This document shows, piece by piece, positions 34,130-42,483 of a stretch of DNA of 64,000 nucleotides; position 1 is the first letter of the stretch, and every line of letters starts with the position of its first letter. The stretch is taken from positions 124,001-188,000 of the forward strand of contig JAZUIY010000015.1 in NCBI GenBank assembly GCA_045642465.1, written 5' to 3'. Under the pieces are notes generated by a model. That model was not told the DNA's origin, searched no databases, and saw nothing but the letters and a program-made list of their open reading frames with translations. The position numbers and the translations under genes are program-made. The DNA comes from RUG420 sp045642465. Lineage in GTDB: Bacteria; Bacillota; Clostridia; Oscillospirales; Acutalibacteraceae.

Positions 34130-35206
34130 ATGATCAAAGACGCAGTCGCTACCGGTGCTACTATTGAAGAAGCACAGCAAGCTGCAGTTTTGGCGCTGAA
34201 TGCACCAATTACTGCCGATGTTTGTATTGAAGTTTTGACCATGCCGGAAAAGAAGAAATTCGGATTGTTCGGCGGTAAACTTGCTGAAGTAAGAGCTTAT
34301 TACGAAGTACCAGATGAACCGGTAAAAGATCAGAAAAAGGCCAAAGCACCAAAGGCCAACAAACCACAGGAGAAAAAAGCTCCAAAAAAAGAAGCCCCTA
34401 AGGCAGACGCAAAGAAAGAAACCAAGGCAAAAACCGAACAGCAGGAAAAGGTTGCCGAAGCTCCAAAGAAAGCACCAAAGAAGGTAGAAAAACCTGCTCC
34501 GGTTGCCATTGCTTTGGAAGAATGTCCTGACCCGGTTAAGAAGGCTTATGATTACCTTCTCAAATTAATTGACGGTATCGGTGTTCAGAACGTAACCGTA
34601 AGTATTGCTCATACGGAAAAGGAATACTTCTTCTCCATTAACAGCGAAGACGACTACAGCCTCTTAATTGGCCGCCGCGGAGAAACGTTAGATGCTCTGC
34701 AGTATTTGGTTCGCCTTGCTGCCAACCATGGTAAGGAAGAAGCAAAGTTCGCTAAGATTTCCCTCAACGTAGGTAACTACCGTGAAAAGAGAGAAAACAC
34801 CTTAAAGGAATTTGCCAAGAAGAACGGTCGCCGCGTACGGAAGTACGGCCGCAACGTAACTCTTGACCCAATGAATCCGTTTGAAAGACGCATCATTCAC
34901 ACTGCTATTGCAGAAATGGAAGGACTTACGTCCTATTCCATTGGTGCAGATGCAGACAGACGTGTTGTCATTTCTCTGGCAGAAGGCGTAAAGCCACTGC
35001 AGGAAGGTGGTAACCGCGGCGGAAACCGTGGCGGTCGTGGTAGAAACGACAGACGCGGCGGAAGCAGAGCTCCAAAGGCCGGTGCACCAGCAGCACCAGC
35101 CCGTGCACCTCGTGCAGACGCTGCCGGCGTTCGTTATGGTAAGATTGAAGCTCGTGCTGCAGCTCCTGTAGAAGCTCCGGCCCCGGCACCTGAAACTGAC
35201 GCATAA
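34130..35206 (+). CDS. khpB: RNA-binding protein KhpB (Jag/EloR) with RG-rich C-terminal tail
   Basis: 358 residues from ATG 34130 (AAAAGGAGG 6 bases upstream). An N-terminal Jag_N domain includes KKKFGLFGGKLAEVRAYYE. It is followed by a Lys/Ala/Pro/Glu-rich linker (about 70-135), a KH domain with LLIGRRGETLDALQYLVRLA, and an R3H domain around ERRIIHTAIAEMEG. After about residue 285 comes a Gly/Arg-rich tail (GGNRGGNRGGRGRNDRRGG) and a Pro/Ala-rich end. KhpB, with KhpA, binds many RNAs and influences cell elongation. The RG-rich tail is absent from well-studied Jag/KhpB proteins and looks like an RGG RNA-binding module. Confidence 0.9.
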   Translation: MIKDAVATGATIEEAQQAAVLALNAPITADVCIEVLTMPEKKKFGLFGGKLAEVRAYYEVPDEPVKDQKKAKAPKANKPQEKKAPKKEAPKADAKKETKAKTEQQEKVAEAPKKAPKKVEKPAPVAIALEECPDPVKKAYDYLLKLIDGIGVQNVTVSIAHTEKEYFFSINSEDDYSLLIGRRGETLDALQYLVRLAANHGKEEAKFAKISLNVGNYREKRENTLKEFAKKNGRRVRKYGRNVTLDPMNPFERRIIHTAIAEMEGLTSYSIGADADRRVVISLAEGVKPLQEGGNRGGNRGGRGRNDRRGGSRAPKAGAPAAPARAPRADAAGVRYGKIEARAAAPVEAPAPAPETDA

Positions 35207-35220
35207 TAAGGAAAAGAAAA

Positions 35221-35252
35221 GACCCAAGGCACTGAGCCTTGGGTCTTTTTTT
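35221..35252. terminator. bidirectional terminator between khpB and serS
   Basis: 10-bp stem GACCCAAGGC / GCCTTGGGTC with a 5-base loop and T-runs on both strands. It ends the two convergent operons, and marks the edge of the inverted mnmE-serS block. Confidence 0.95.
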
Positions 35253-35260
35253 ATGTTCTT

Positions 35261-36532
35261 TTACTTTTCAATCTTGTCAGAACCGAAGTATGGACGAAGT
35301 GCTTCCGGAATGGTAATGGAACCGTCTGCATTTTGGTAGTTTTCTAAAATTGCAGCTACGGTACGGCCAATGGCTACACCGGAACCGTTCAGGGTATGAA
35401 CGAACTGTGGCTTGTCAGCCGGTGTCTTCTTGAAGCGGATATTGGCACGTCTTGCCTGATAATCTACAAAGTTGGAGCAGGAAGAAATTTCTACATATCT
35501 GCCGTAAGATGGCATCCAAACTTCAATGTCATAGGTCTTTGCGGAGGAGAAACCAACGTCACCGCTGCAAAGGCAAACAACACGGTATGGAAGGCCTAAG
35601 CCCTGAAGAACGCGTTCTGCGTCGTTGGTTAGCTTTTCCAATTCATCCCAAGAGGTTTCCGGATCAGCAAACTTAACCAGTTCTACTTTGTTGAACTGAT
35701 GCTGACGGATTAAGCCTCTGGTGTCTCGGCCTGCGGAACCGGCTTCTGCACGGAAGCAAGCGGAGTAAGCGCAGTATTTAATTGGCAGCTGGTCTCCGGT
35801 TAACATGGAGTCTCTGTACATGTTGGTTACCGGAACTTCTGCGGTTGGAATCAGGAAGTAATCGTTAGTGGTTTTGAAAGCATCTTCTTCAAACTTTGGA
35901 AGCTGGCCGGTACCGGTCATAGATGCACGGTTTACCAAGAACGGAGGGAAGATTTCGGTGTATCCGTTTTCGGTGTGGGTATTCAAGTAGTAGTTGATGA
36001 CGGAACGTTCTAGACGAGCGCCCTTGTCTTTGTAGAAGTGAAAACGGGTACCGGTTACTTTTGCTGCGGTTTCCGGATCCAAAATATCTAAGTCTGCACC
36101 CAGGTCCCAATGAGCCTTTGGTTCAAAGTCAAACTGAGTCGGTTCACCCCAACGGCGAACTTCTACGTTTTCGGAGTCATCTACACCGATTGGAACGGTA
36201 GCGTCCGGAATATTAGGAATTTCCAAAAGCAGTTCCTTCTGCTTTGCTTCCAGTTCAGCCTGCTTTTCGTCTAAGGCCTTTACTTCAGCTTTAATCTTAC
36301 CCATTTCTTCGAAGATAGCGGAAACATCGCCGCCTTCCTTCTTAATCTGAGGAATCTTTTTGGAAGCCTCGTTCTGCTTCTGCTTCAAGGCATCCCCCTG
36401 CTGGGAAATCTGACGGCGCTCTACGTCAATGGCCAAGAGCTCATCAATTTCCTTGTCCAGGTTGCCGTTTCTGGATTTAACGGCAGCTTTTACGCGCTCC
36501 GGATCCTCACGAACTACTTTAATGTCTAACAT
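35261..36532 (-). CDS. serS: seryl-tRNA synthetase
   Basis: 423 residues. The N-terminal coiled-coil arm (about 25-105) binds the long variable arm of tRNA-Ser, then the class II catalytic core follows with motif 2 FRAEAGSAGRDTRGLIRQHQF and motif 3 GSGVAIGRTVAAILEN. It charges tRNA-Ser and, for selenocysteine users, tRNA-Sec. It lies 44 bases after parB, so no T-box leader fits. It is transcribed towards the origin. Confidence 0.97.
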   Translation of the reverse strand: MLDIKVVREDPERVKAAVKSRNGNLDKEIDELLAIDVERRQISQQGDALKQKQNEASKKIPQIKKEGGDVSAIFEEMGKIKAEVKALDEKQAELEAKQKELLLEIPNIPDATVPIGVDDSENVEVRRWGEPTQFDFEPKAHWDLGADLDILDPETAAKVTGTRFHFYKDKGARLERSVINYYLNTHTENGYTEIFPPFLVNRASMTGTGQLPKFEEDAFKTTNDYFLIPTAEVPVTNMYRDSMLTGDQLPIKYCAYSACFRAEAGSAGRDTRGLIRQHQFNKVELVKFADPETSWDELEKLTNDAERVLQGLGLPYRVVCLCSGDVGFSSAKTYDIEVWMPSYGRYVEISSCSNFVDYQARRANIRFKKTPADKPQFVHTLNGSGVAIGRTVAAILENYQNADGSITIPEALRPYFGSDKIEK

Positions 36533-36576
36533 ATATTTTTACTTCCTTTCGGATGGTTTGCTTTTTTGTGGGCGAT

Positions 36577-37437
36577 TTAGTCTACGTCCAATTGACTTGC
36601 CAGCTTTTGCAAATCTTCTTTTCCAAAGAATTCAATTTCCAAAACGCCGCCTTTTTTCCCGGAAACAACTTTTACCTTACGGCCAAGGGATTCGGTAAGA
36701 GCCAGTTCCACTTCACTGAAGAAGGTATCTTTTTGTTTTCTCTGGGTTGGTTTTGCGGTTTTGGCTTTGGTCCCTGCTTTGGCCAAGCGTTCTACGTCAC
36801 GGACAGACAGGTCCTTCTTTTGAATTTCTTCAGCCAAGGCCAGCATATCTGCGGTTTTCTGCACGGAGAGCAAAGCTCTGGCATGACCTGCAGACAATTT
36901 GCCGTCTCTGGTTAAGTCTCTGATTTCTTCCGGCAGATTCAAAAGCCGGAGAGAGTTTGCAATGGCAGGACGGGATCTACCAACGCGGTTGGCAGCCTCT
37001 TCCTGAGTTAAGTTGTAGCGGTCAATGAGCAACTGAAGGCCTTCGGCTTCTTCAATTGGGTTCAAGTCTTCGCGCTGTAAGTTTTCAATGAGGGCAATTT
37101 CCATTGCCTGTTCATCGGAAAGTTCTTTAATAACAACCGGAACTTCAGAGAGTCCGGCAATTCTGGAAGCACGCCATCTACGTTCCCCTGCTACCAACTG
37201 GTAACTGCCGTCCGGCATAGGGCGAACCAGTAATGGCTGTAAAACACCATTTCTGGAAATGGAATCTGCCAGTTCATTCAGTGCCTTTTGATCAAAGGTT
37301 TTTCTTGGCTGTTCCCGGTTTGGCTCAATTTCGGTTAAGCGAAGGGTAACCGGAGTTACACCTGCGCCCAGGTTCTCTACAGCGTTATCTGTAAAGAGTG
37401 CGTCCAAACCTCTGCCAAGGCCACTCTTTTTTGCCAT
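36577..37437 (-). CDS. parB: chromosome partition protein ParB (Spo0J)
   Basis: 286 residues. N-terminal LGRGLDALF is typical. The CTPase/parS region has EQPRKTFD, GERRWRASRIAGL and ENLQREDLNPIEEAEGLQ, then a helix-turn-helix (TQEEAANRVGRSRPAIANSL). A C-terminal dimer domain closes it. It binds parS, spreads as a CTP-dependent clamp and loads condensin. Start at 37437, 15 bases after parA. Confidence 0.96.
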   Translation of the reverse strand: MAKKSGLGRGLDALFTDNAVENLGAGVTPVTLRLTEIEPNREQPRKTFDQKALNELADSISRNGVLQPLLVRPMPDGSYQLVAGERRWRASRIAGLSEVPVVIKELSDEQAMEIALIENLQREDLNPIEEAEGLQLLIDRYNLTQEEAANRVGRSRPAIANSLRLLNLPEEIRDLTRDGKLSAGHARALLSVQKTADMLALAEEIQKKDLSVRDVERLAKAGTKAKTAKPTQRKQKDTFFSEVELALTESLGRKVKVVSGKKGGVLEIEFFGKEDLQKLASQLDVD

Positions 37438-37452
37438 GTCCTGTCTCCCTCT

Positions 37453-38214
37453 TTATTGATTCTTCAAAAATTCATCTGCCAAGGCTTCATAGGCGTTGGC
37501 ACCTTTGGAACTTTTGTCGTAGTACATTACCGGCTGGCCAAAGCTTGGGGCTTCGGACAGACGTACGTTTCTTGGAATAACGGTTTCGTAAACCTTCTTC
37601 GGGAAGAACTTCTTTACTTCTTCCACCACTTGCTGTGTTAAATTTAAACGACCATCGTACATGGTCAGAATTACGCCCTCTAGATCTAAGTATGGATTGT
37701 ACAGACGCTTAATTTGTCTGGCGGTAGTCAGCAGCTGGGAAAGGCCTTCCAATGCGTAGTATTCGCACTGAATTGGAACCAGGAAGGTATCTGATGCCGT
37801 CAGGGCGTTTATGGTAATCAAGCCAAGAGAAGGCGGGCAATCTAAGAAGATAAAGTCATAATCTTCATGAAGTGGAGCCAATCCGGCTTTTAAGCGGGTC
37901 TCTCTATTTTTCTTGTCTACCAGTTCAAGTTCTGCGCCGGCGAGATCCATATTGGCTGGCAATAGGTCTACGCCTTTAAATTCTGTTTTCACAATGGCGT
38001 CTTTTGCAGCCGTGGAATTGATGATGACATCATAAACGGAATTCTCTAAAGTCCGCTTATCTACGCCAAGCCCGCTGGTGGAGTTTCCCTGTGGGTCAAT
38101 GTCTACCAGTAACACCCGCTTCCCCTTTTGTCCAAGAGAAGCAATCATGTTAACGGCAGTGGTGGTTTTTCCAACGCCACCCTTCTGATTTACTATGGAA
38201 ATGGTTTTCGCCAT
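37453..38214 (-). CDS. parA: chromosome partition ATPase ParA (Soj)
   Basis: 253 residues, the Soj size class. The deviant Walker A is QKGGVGKTTTAVN, with DIDPQGNSTSGLG and Walker B FIFLDCPPSLG. It hydrolyses ATP on DNA and works with ParB to segregate origins; Soj also regulates DnaA. It is preceded by a terminator and parS, so parA-parB-serS form their own transcript. ATG at 38214 with AGGTGAG upstream. Confidence 0.96.
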   Translation of the reverse strand: MAKTISIVNQKGGVGKTTTAVNMIASLGQKGKRVLLVDIDPQGNSTSGLGVDKRTLENSVYDVIINSTAAKDAIVKTEFKGVDLLPANMDLAGAELELVDKKNRETRLKAGLAPLHEDYDFIFLDCPPSLGLITINALTASDTFLVPIQCEYYALEGLSQLLTTARQIKRLYNPYLDLEGVILTMYDGRLNLTQQVVEEVKKFFPKKVYETVIPRNVRLSEAPSFGQPVMYYDKSSKGANAYEALADEFLKNQ

Positions 38215-38250
38215 AATCTCACCTCGTGTATGAACTATATTAGCATAAAA

Positions 38251-38282
38251 AAACGGCTAAATAAAGGAAAATTTAGCCGTTT
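38251..38282 (-). terminator. terminator between rsmG and parA
   Basis: 12-bp perfect stem AAACGGCTAAAT / ATTTAGCCGTTT with an 8-base loop, followed on the minus strand by TTTT. It separates mnmE-mnmG-rsmG from parA-parB-serS. Confidence 0.88.
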
Positions 38283-38297
38283 GTTTCACGTGAAACG
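38282..38297. promoter_or_regulatory. parS: parS centromere site 1
   Basis: TGTTTCACGTGAAACG, 15 of 16 bases of the parS consensus, with a perfect GTTTCACGTGAAAC core. It lies between rsmG and parA and abuts the terminator stem. It is bound by ParB. Confidence 0.95.
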
Positions 38298-38316
38298 TAT
38301 GCAATTTGCTAACCGA

Positions 38317-39030
38317 TTATTTCAGAGGCTTTTTCTTGATCTGTCCCATGGTTCTAGGATATGCTTTCGGGGTTTCTTCTTCCTTGCCAACCAGCAGTAC
38401 AGAACGGTCTCCGCAGTTTGGAAGTTCGTATTCAATCAGTTCCAAAATACAGCCTCCCAGCTTTTCAATGGCGGCTTCGCCTTCTTTGATTTCCTTGCTG
38501 ATGTCAGGGCCTTTCATGGCAGCAAATACGCCACCTTCCATGACAAACGGAAGACATAGTTCAGAAAGGTCTCTTAAATTGCAGACAGCTCTGGCGGTGG
38601 CAATGTCGTATTTTTCGCGGTACTGCTTGTTTCTGCCGGCTTCTTCTGCCCTTGCGTGAACTACGTTTGCTTTCAGATCCAGCTTTTCCAAAATGTCGTT
38701 AATGACATTTAATCTCTTTAATGTGCCGTCCATTAAGGTCATTTGCAGGTCTGGACGGGCAATTAAAAGAACCAAACCAGGGAATCCGGCACCAGTTCCT
38801 ACATCTATTACTTTGCAGCCTTCTTCAAACTCTACACAGGTTAAGAGGTACAAAGAATCCAAAAAATGCTTATACAGAATACCTTCCGGGTCTGTAATGG
38901 CGGTGAGATTGATTTTCTCATTCCAATCAACCAGGAGTTCTGCGTATTTGTCTAAGCGGTCTAATGCTTTGTCATCTAACAAAATGTCACAGGAAGCAGC
39001 TTCGGTACGAAGCAATTCTTTATCTATCAT
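38317..39030 (-). CDS. rsmG: 16S rRNA (guanine527-N7)-methyltransferase
   Basis: 237 residues, SAM motif KVIDVGTGAGFPGLVLLIARP (about 66-86), N-terminal DKYAELLVDWNEKINLTAI and the family's MDGTLKRLNVI. It methylates N7 of G527 in 16S rRNA; loss gives low-level streptomycin resistance. It overlaps the end of mnmG by 11 bases and belongs to the mnmE-mnmG-rsmG operon. Confidence 0.95.
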   Translation of the reverse strand: MIDKELLRTEAASCDILLDDKALDRLDKYAELLVDWNEKINLTAITDPEGILYKHFLDSLYLLTCVEFEEGCKVIDVGTGAGFPGLVLLIARPDLQMTLMDGTLKRLNVINDILEKLDLKANVVHARAEEAGRNKQYREKYDIATARAVCNLRDLSELCLPFVMEGGVFAAMKGPDISKEIKEGEAAIEKLGGCILELIEYELPNCGDRSVLLVGKEEETPKAYPRTMGQIKKKPLK

Positions 39031-40903
39031 TCTTTTGCTGCTCCTTTTCCAAATAAATCAGTAATACAGAAATGTCTGCCGGGCTTACACCGGAAATACG
39101 GCTTGACTGGCCAATATTTGCCGGACGGATTCGGTCCAGCTTTTCCTGAGCTTCAATTCGAAGTCCGGTAATTTCTTTATAGTTGATGTTTCCATCCAGT
39201 TTTTTGCCTTCCAGTCTGCGCATTTCTTTAATCTGCGCTTCCTGGCGTCCAATGTAGCCTTCGTACTTAATTTGGGTTTCCACTTCATCCAGTACATCTT
39301 TGGAGAGTTCCGGACGGGTCTTATCCCATGGGGTTAAAACTTCATAGTTCAATTGCGGTCTCTTAATGAGGTCTGCCAGTTTTTGGCCGGACTTCATTGG
39401 AGATGTTTCACGTGAAACAAGCAGCTCATCCAGTTCCTTATTAGGGGAGATGGTGATGCTGGCTGCCCGTTCCAGTTCGGCTGCAATTTGCTGCTGTTTT
39501 TCCAGCAAAGCGTTATGCCGTTCTTCTGAAACCAGACCCAATTGATAGCCATATTCCATGAGGCGGAGATCGGCGTTATTTTGGCGTAAAATCAACCTAT
39601 ATTCGGATCTGGAAGTCATCATTCTGTAAGGTTCATTACAGCCTTTGGTAACCAGATCATCAATTAAAGTGCCAATATAAGAAGAGGCTCTGTCTAACGT
39701 AAACTCGTCTTTTCCCAGGACTTTATGAGCGGCATTGATACCGGCAATTAAGCCCTGAGCAGCAGCTTCTTCATATCCGCTGGATCCATTGAACTGTCCG
39801 GCACCAAAGAGGCCAGGGAAGTCTAAGAATTCCAAGGTGGATTTTAAGGACAGCGGGTCAATGCAATCATATTCAATGGCATAAGCGGTTCGAATGACTT
39901 CCACATCTTCTAAGCCGGGAATGGTTTTTAAGAAGGCCAGCTGTACATCTTCCGGAAGGGAAGAGGAGAGACCTTGTAAGTACATTTCCTGGGTATTTAA
40001 CCCACATGGCTCAATGAAGATTTGATGCCGTTCTTTGTCCGGGAAGCGGACAATTTTATCTTCAATAGAAGGACAATATCTTGGACCAATCCCTTCAATT
40101 TTTCCGCCATACAACGGGCTTCTGTGAAGGTTGTTTAAGATAATCTCCTTGGTTTTTTCGTTAGTATAAGTAATGAAGCAGGTGCTCTTATTTTCCGGGG
40201 TAAAGTCCGGATTGAAGGAGAACTTTGCTACCGGCTCGTCCCCGTACTGTACTTCTAGTTGTTCAAAATGAACAGACCGCTTATTGACTCTGGAAGGGGT
40301 GCCGGTTTTGAAGCGGCGAGTGGCCACACCCAAAGTTTTCAAAGAGGCAGACAGTTGGGTGGCAGCAAAAAGACCGTCCGGGCCGGATTCATAGGAGACA
40401 TCGCCTACGTAGACGCGGCCGCCAAGGAAGGTACCGGTGGCTAAAACCACAGCTTTTGCGGTGTAAATGGCTTCCAACTTGGTTTTTAACTGCCATTCGC
40501 CATTGTCTAATTGCTGCAGGTCTACAATTTCGGCCTGACGGAAGTCCAGGTTTTCCTGGCATTCAATGACGTTCTTCATATATGCGGAGTAGTCACGGCG
40601 GTCGATTTGTGCACGAGGGGAGTGGACGGCAGGTCCCTTACCCAGGTTCAGCATACGGCTTTGAATGGTGTTGTGGTCTGCGGCAATGCCCATTTCGCCA
40701 CCCAGTGCATCAATTTCACGCACCAGGTGTCCCTTGGAAGAGCCACCAATGGCTGGGTTACAAGGCATGTTGCCCACCCAGTCTGCCGAAATGGTAAAAA
40801 TGCAGGTTTGACAGCCCAAACGAGCCGCAACCAAGGCAGCTTCAATACCGGCATGTCCTGCACCTACCACAGCAACATCATATGATTTTGCAAAATACTC
40901 CAT
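39020..40903 (-). CDS. mnmG: tRNA uridine 5-carboxymethylaminomethyl modification enzyme MnmG
   Basis: 627 residues. The FAD-binding motif is VVGAGHAGIEAALVAARLG (about 11-29), followed by CNPAIGGSSKGHLVREIDALGGEMG and the substrate motif GPRYCPSIEDKIVRFPDKERHQ. It forms the heterotetramer with MnmE that modifies the wobble uridine of several tRNAs. It contains a perfect parS site in its coding sequence, in the VSRET codons. RBS AGAAAGCGG precedes the ATG. Confidence 0.97.
   Translation of the reverse strand: MEYFAKSYDVAVVGAGHAGIEAALVAARLGCQTCIFTISADWVGNMPCNPAIGGSSKGHLVREIDALGGEMGIAADHNTIQSRMLNLGKGPAVHSPRAQIDRRDYSAYMKNVIECQENLDFRQAEIVDLQQLDNGEWQLKTKLEAIYTAKAVVLATGTFLGGRVYVGDVSYESGPDGLFAATQLSASLKTLGVATRRFKTGTPSRVNKRSVHFEQLEVQYGDEPVAKFSFNPDFTPENKSTCFITYTNEKTKEIILNNLHRSPLYGGKIEGIGPRYCPSIEDKIVRFPDKERHQIFIEPCGLNTQEMYLQGLSSSLPEDVQLAFLKTIPGLEDVEVIRTAYAIEYDCIDPLSLKSTLEFLDFPGLFGAGQFNGSSGYEEAAAQGLIAGINAAHKVLGKDEFTLDRASSYIGTLIDDLVTKGCNEPYRMMTSRSEYRLILRQNNADLRLMEYGYQLGLVSEERHNALLEKQQQIAAELERAASITISPNKELDELLVSRETSPMKSGQKLADLIKRPQLNYEVLTPWDKTRPELSKDVLDEVETQIKYEGYIGRQEAQIKEMRRLEGKKLDGNINYKEITGLRIEAQEKLDRIRPANIGQSSRISGVSPADISVLLIYLEKEQQKNDR
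39404..39419. promoter_or_regulatory. parS: parS centromere site 2 inside mnmG
   Basis: Perfect 16-bp consensus TGTTTCACGTGAAACA, encoding part of VSRETSP in mnmG. It lies 1.1 kb from site 1, both about 8-9 kb from oriC. Confidence 0.96.
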
Positions 40904-40942
40904 GAATAAACCGCTTTCTAAAATAGAATGATGATTTTTCTT

Positions 40943-42328
40943 TTACTTGCCTACACAGAAGGTGGCAAAGACCTGTTCAATGACGGTGTCAGAAACCCGT
41001 TCTCCGGTTAAGGCAAGAAGCGGTTCAATGGCAGCATCTACGGATACGTTGATGGCATCCATGGTGAGGCCGTTTTCAATGGCGAAAATGGCTTCGTCAA
41101 TACAGGTGATGGCCTGCTTACAGCAGTTTAACTGGCGTTCATTGGCCAGCATGGCAGAAGCAGGGTCAAAATTGGCCGTACCCAGTAAGGTTTCCAGCAG
41201 ATCCTTCAGTCGGTCATAACAGTCCGGATCCTTGGCGGAAAGGGTAATGGCAGCAGTGACATAAGGGGAAATGGCCTCTTCGGCAATTTCGTTCCCAATA
41301 TCAGATTTATTGATGATGCCAATGGAAGTTTTGTTTCCTGCGGCACCTTGTTCTTTCATATTATTCAGCAGATAAAAATCTTCCTCATTCAGCGGTTCGG
41401 ATCCGTCAAATACGGCCAGAACCAAATCGGAATGGGCCAATTTATCTTCTGCCATCTGAATGCCAATGGACTCAACGGTGTCATCGGACTCGTGGATACC
41501 TGCGGTATCCGACAGCCGAAGCACCACGTTTCCAATGCGGGCCGTCTCTTCAATGACGTCTCGGGTGGTACCGGCAATGCTTGTTACAATGGAACGGTCC
41601 TTCCCCAGCAGGCGGTTCATCAGGGTAGATTTCCCCACATTCGGTCTGCCCACAATGGCAGTATCTACGCCTTCCGTAATGGCCTGACCGGCATCAAACT
41701 TTTGGCAAAGGTTTTCCAGTTTTCCTTTGGCGTCTTTAAACTGGGAGAGGAGAAGAGGATAATCCAGTTCTTCTTCGTAAATTTCGTCCGGGTAGTCGGC
41801 CCAAGCGGCCATGTGGGCGGAGGCAGCAATAAAGACATCGGAAATGCTGCGGATTTCCTTGGAAAGGGAACCTTCCAAGGCGTGGTATGCAGCATTGGCT
41901 GCCTGCTGTCCGTGGGCAGAAATCAGGTTCATAACCGATTCTGCTTCGGACAAGTCCAGCTTGCCGTTTAAAAAAGCCCGCTTGGTAAATTCACCCGGAC
42001 CGGCGGGAGCCGCACCCTGTTCTAAGACCAAGCGAAGGATTTCCTGCATCAAGTAAAGCCCACCATGGCATTGCAGTTCTACAACGTCTTCGCCGGTGTA
42101 GCTCCGCGGTGCGCGGAACATAACTGCAATGGCTTGGTCAATGACTTCGTCTCCATGGAGCACATTGCCAAGAGACACAGAATATCCCGGGAAAGAGGAG
42201 AGTGGCTTTCCACTGATGGTACGGAATACCTTTTCGGCTATGGTAAAGGCTTCATCGCCCGAAATGCGGACAATGCCGATTCCGCCTACGGCGTTTGGGG
42301 TTGCAATGGCGGCAATGGTTTGGCTCAT
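40943..42328 (-). CDS. mnmE: tRNA modification GTPase MnmE
   Basis: 461 residues from ATG 42328 (AAAGGAGC upstream); the frame stays open to 42400 without an SD. The N-terminal folate-binding domain reads IAAIATPNAVGGIGIVRISG and has HVG-like ELQCHGG. The GTPase domain, inserted in the helical part, has VGRPNVGKSTLMN, DTAGIHES and NKSD. The C-terminus is CVGK, the family's C-x-GK motif. It pairs with MnmG, which follows 39 bases downstream. It is the first gene of the inverted block. Confidence 0.96.
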   Translation of the reverse strand: MSQTIAAIATPNAVGGIGIVRISGDEAFTIAEKVFRTISGKPLSSFPGYSVSLGNVLHGDEVIDQAIAVMFRAPRSYTGEDVVELQCHGGLYLMQEILRLVLEQGAAPAGPGEFTKRAFLNGKLDLSEAESVMNLISAHGQQAANAAYHALEGSLSKEIRSISDVFIAASAHMAAWADYPDEIYEEELDYPLLLSQFKDAKGKLENLCQKFDAGQAITEGVDTAIVGRPNVGKSTLMNRLLGKDRSIVTSIAGTTRDVIEETARIGNVVLRLSDTAGIHESDDTVESIGIQMAEDKLAHSDLVLAVFDGSEPLNEEDFYLLNNMKEQGAAGNKTSIGIINKSDIGNEIAEEAISPYVTAAITLSAKDPDCYDRLKDLLETLLGTANFDPASAMLANERQLNCCKQAITCIDEAIFAIENGLTMDAINVSVDAAIEPLLALTGERVSDTVIEQVFATFCVGK

Positions 42329-42400
42329 AAGAAAGCTCCTTTCCTCAGTGTTACGAATATTATAAACAAAATAGGAGAAAAGAAAAGACATGCTGCTCAA

Positions 42401-42429
42401 TTGACTTTTCAGGTAGCATATATTAAACT
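42401..42429 (+). promoter_or_regulatory. promoter of glyS
   Basis: TTGACT (42401-42406), 17-base spacer, TAAACT (42424-42429), 54 bases before glyS. A short hairpin (TACGCG / CGCGTA, 42452-42469) lies in the leader just before the SD. The leader is too short to be a T-box. Confidence 0.6.
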
Positions 42430-42483
42430 TTCTTCAATGTTTTAAAATGTATACGCGCACGCACGCGTAAAGGGGAGATTCGC

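Noticed and set aside
42401..42483. T-box leader for glyS
   Set aside because: The leader is only about 45-55 bases, far shorter than a T-box, and no specifier or antiterminator is visible. The same holds for serS (44-base gap).
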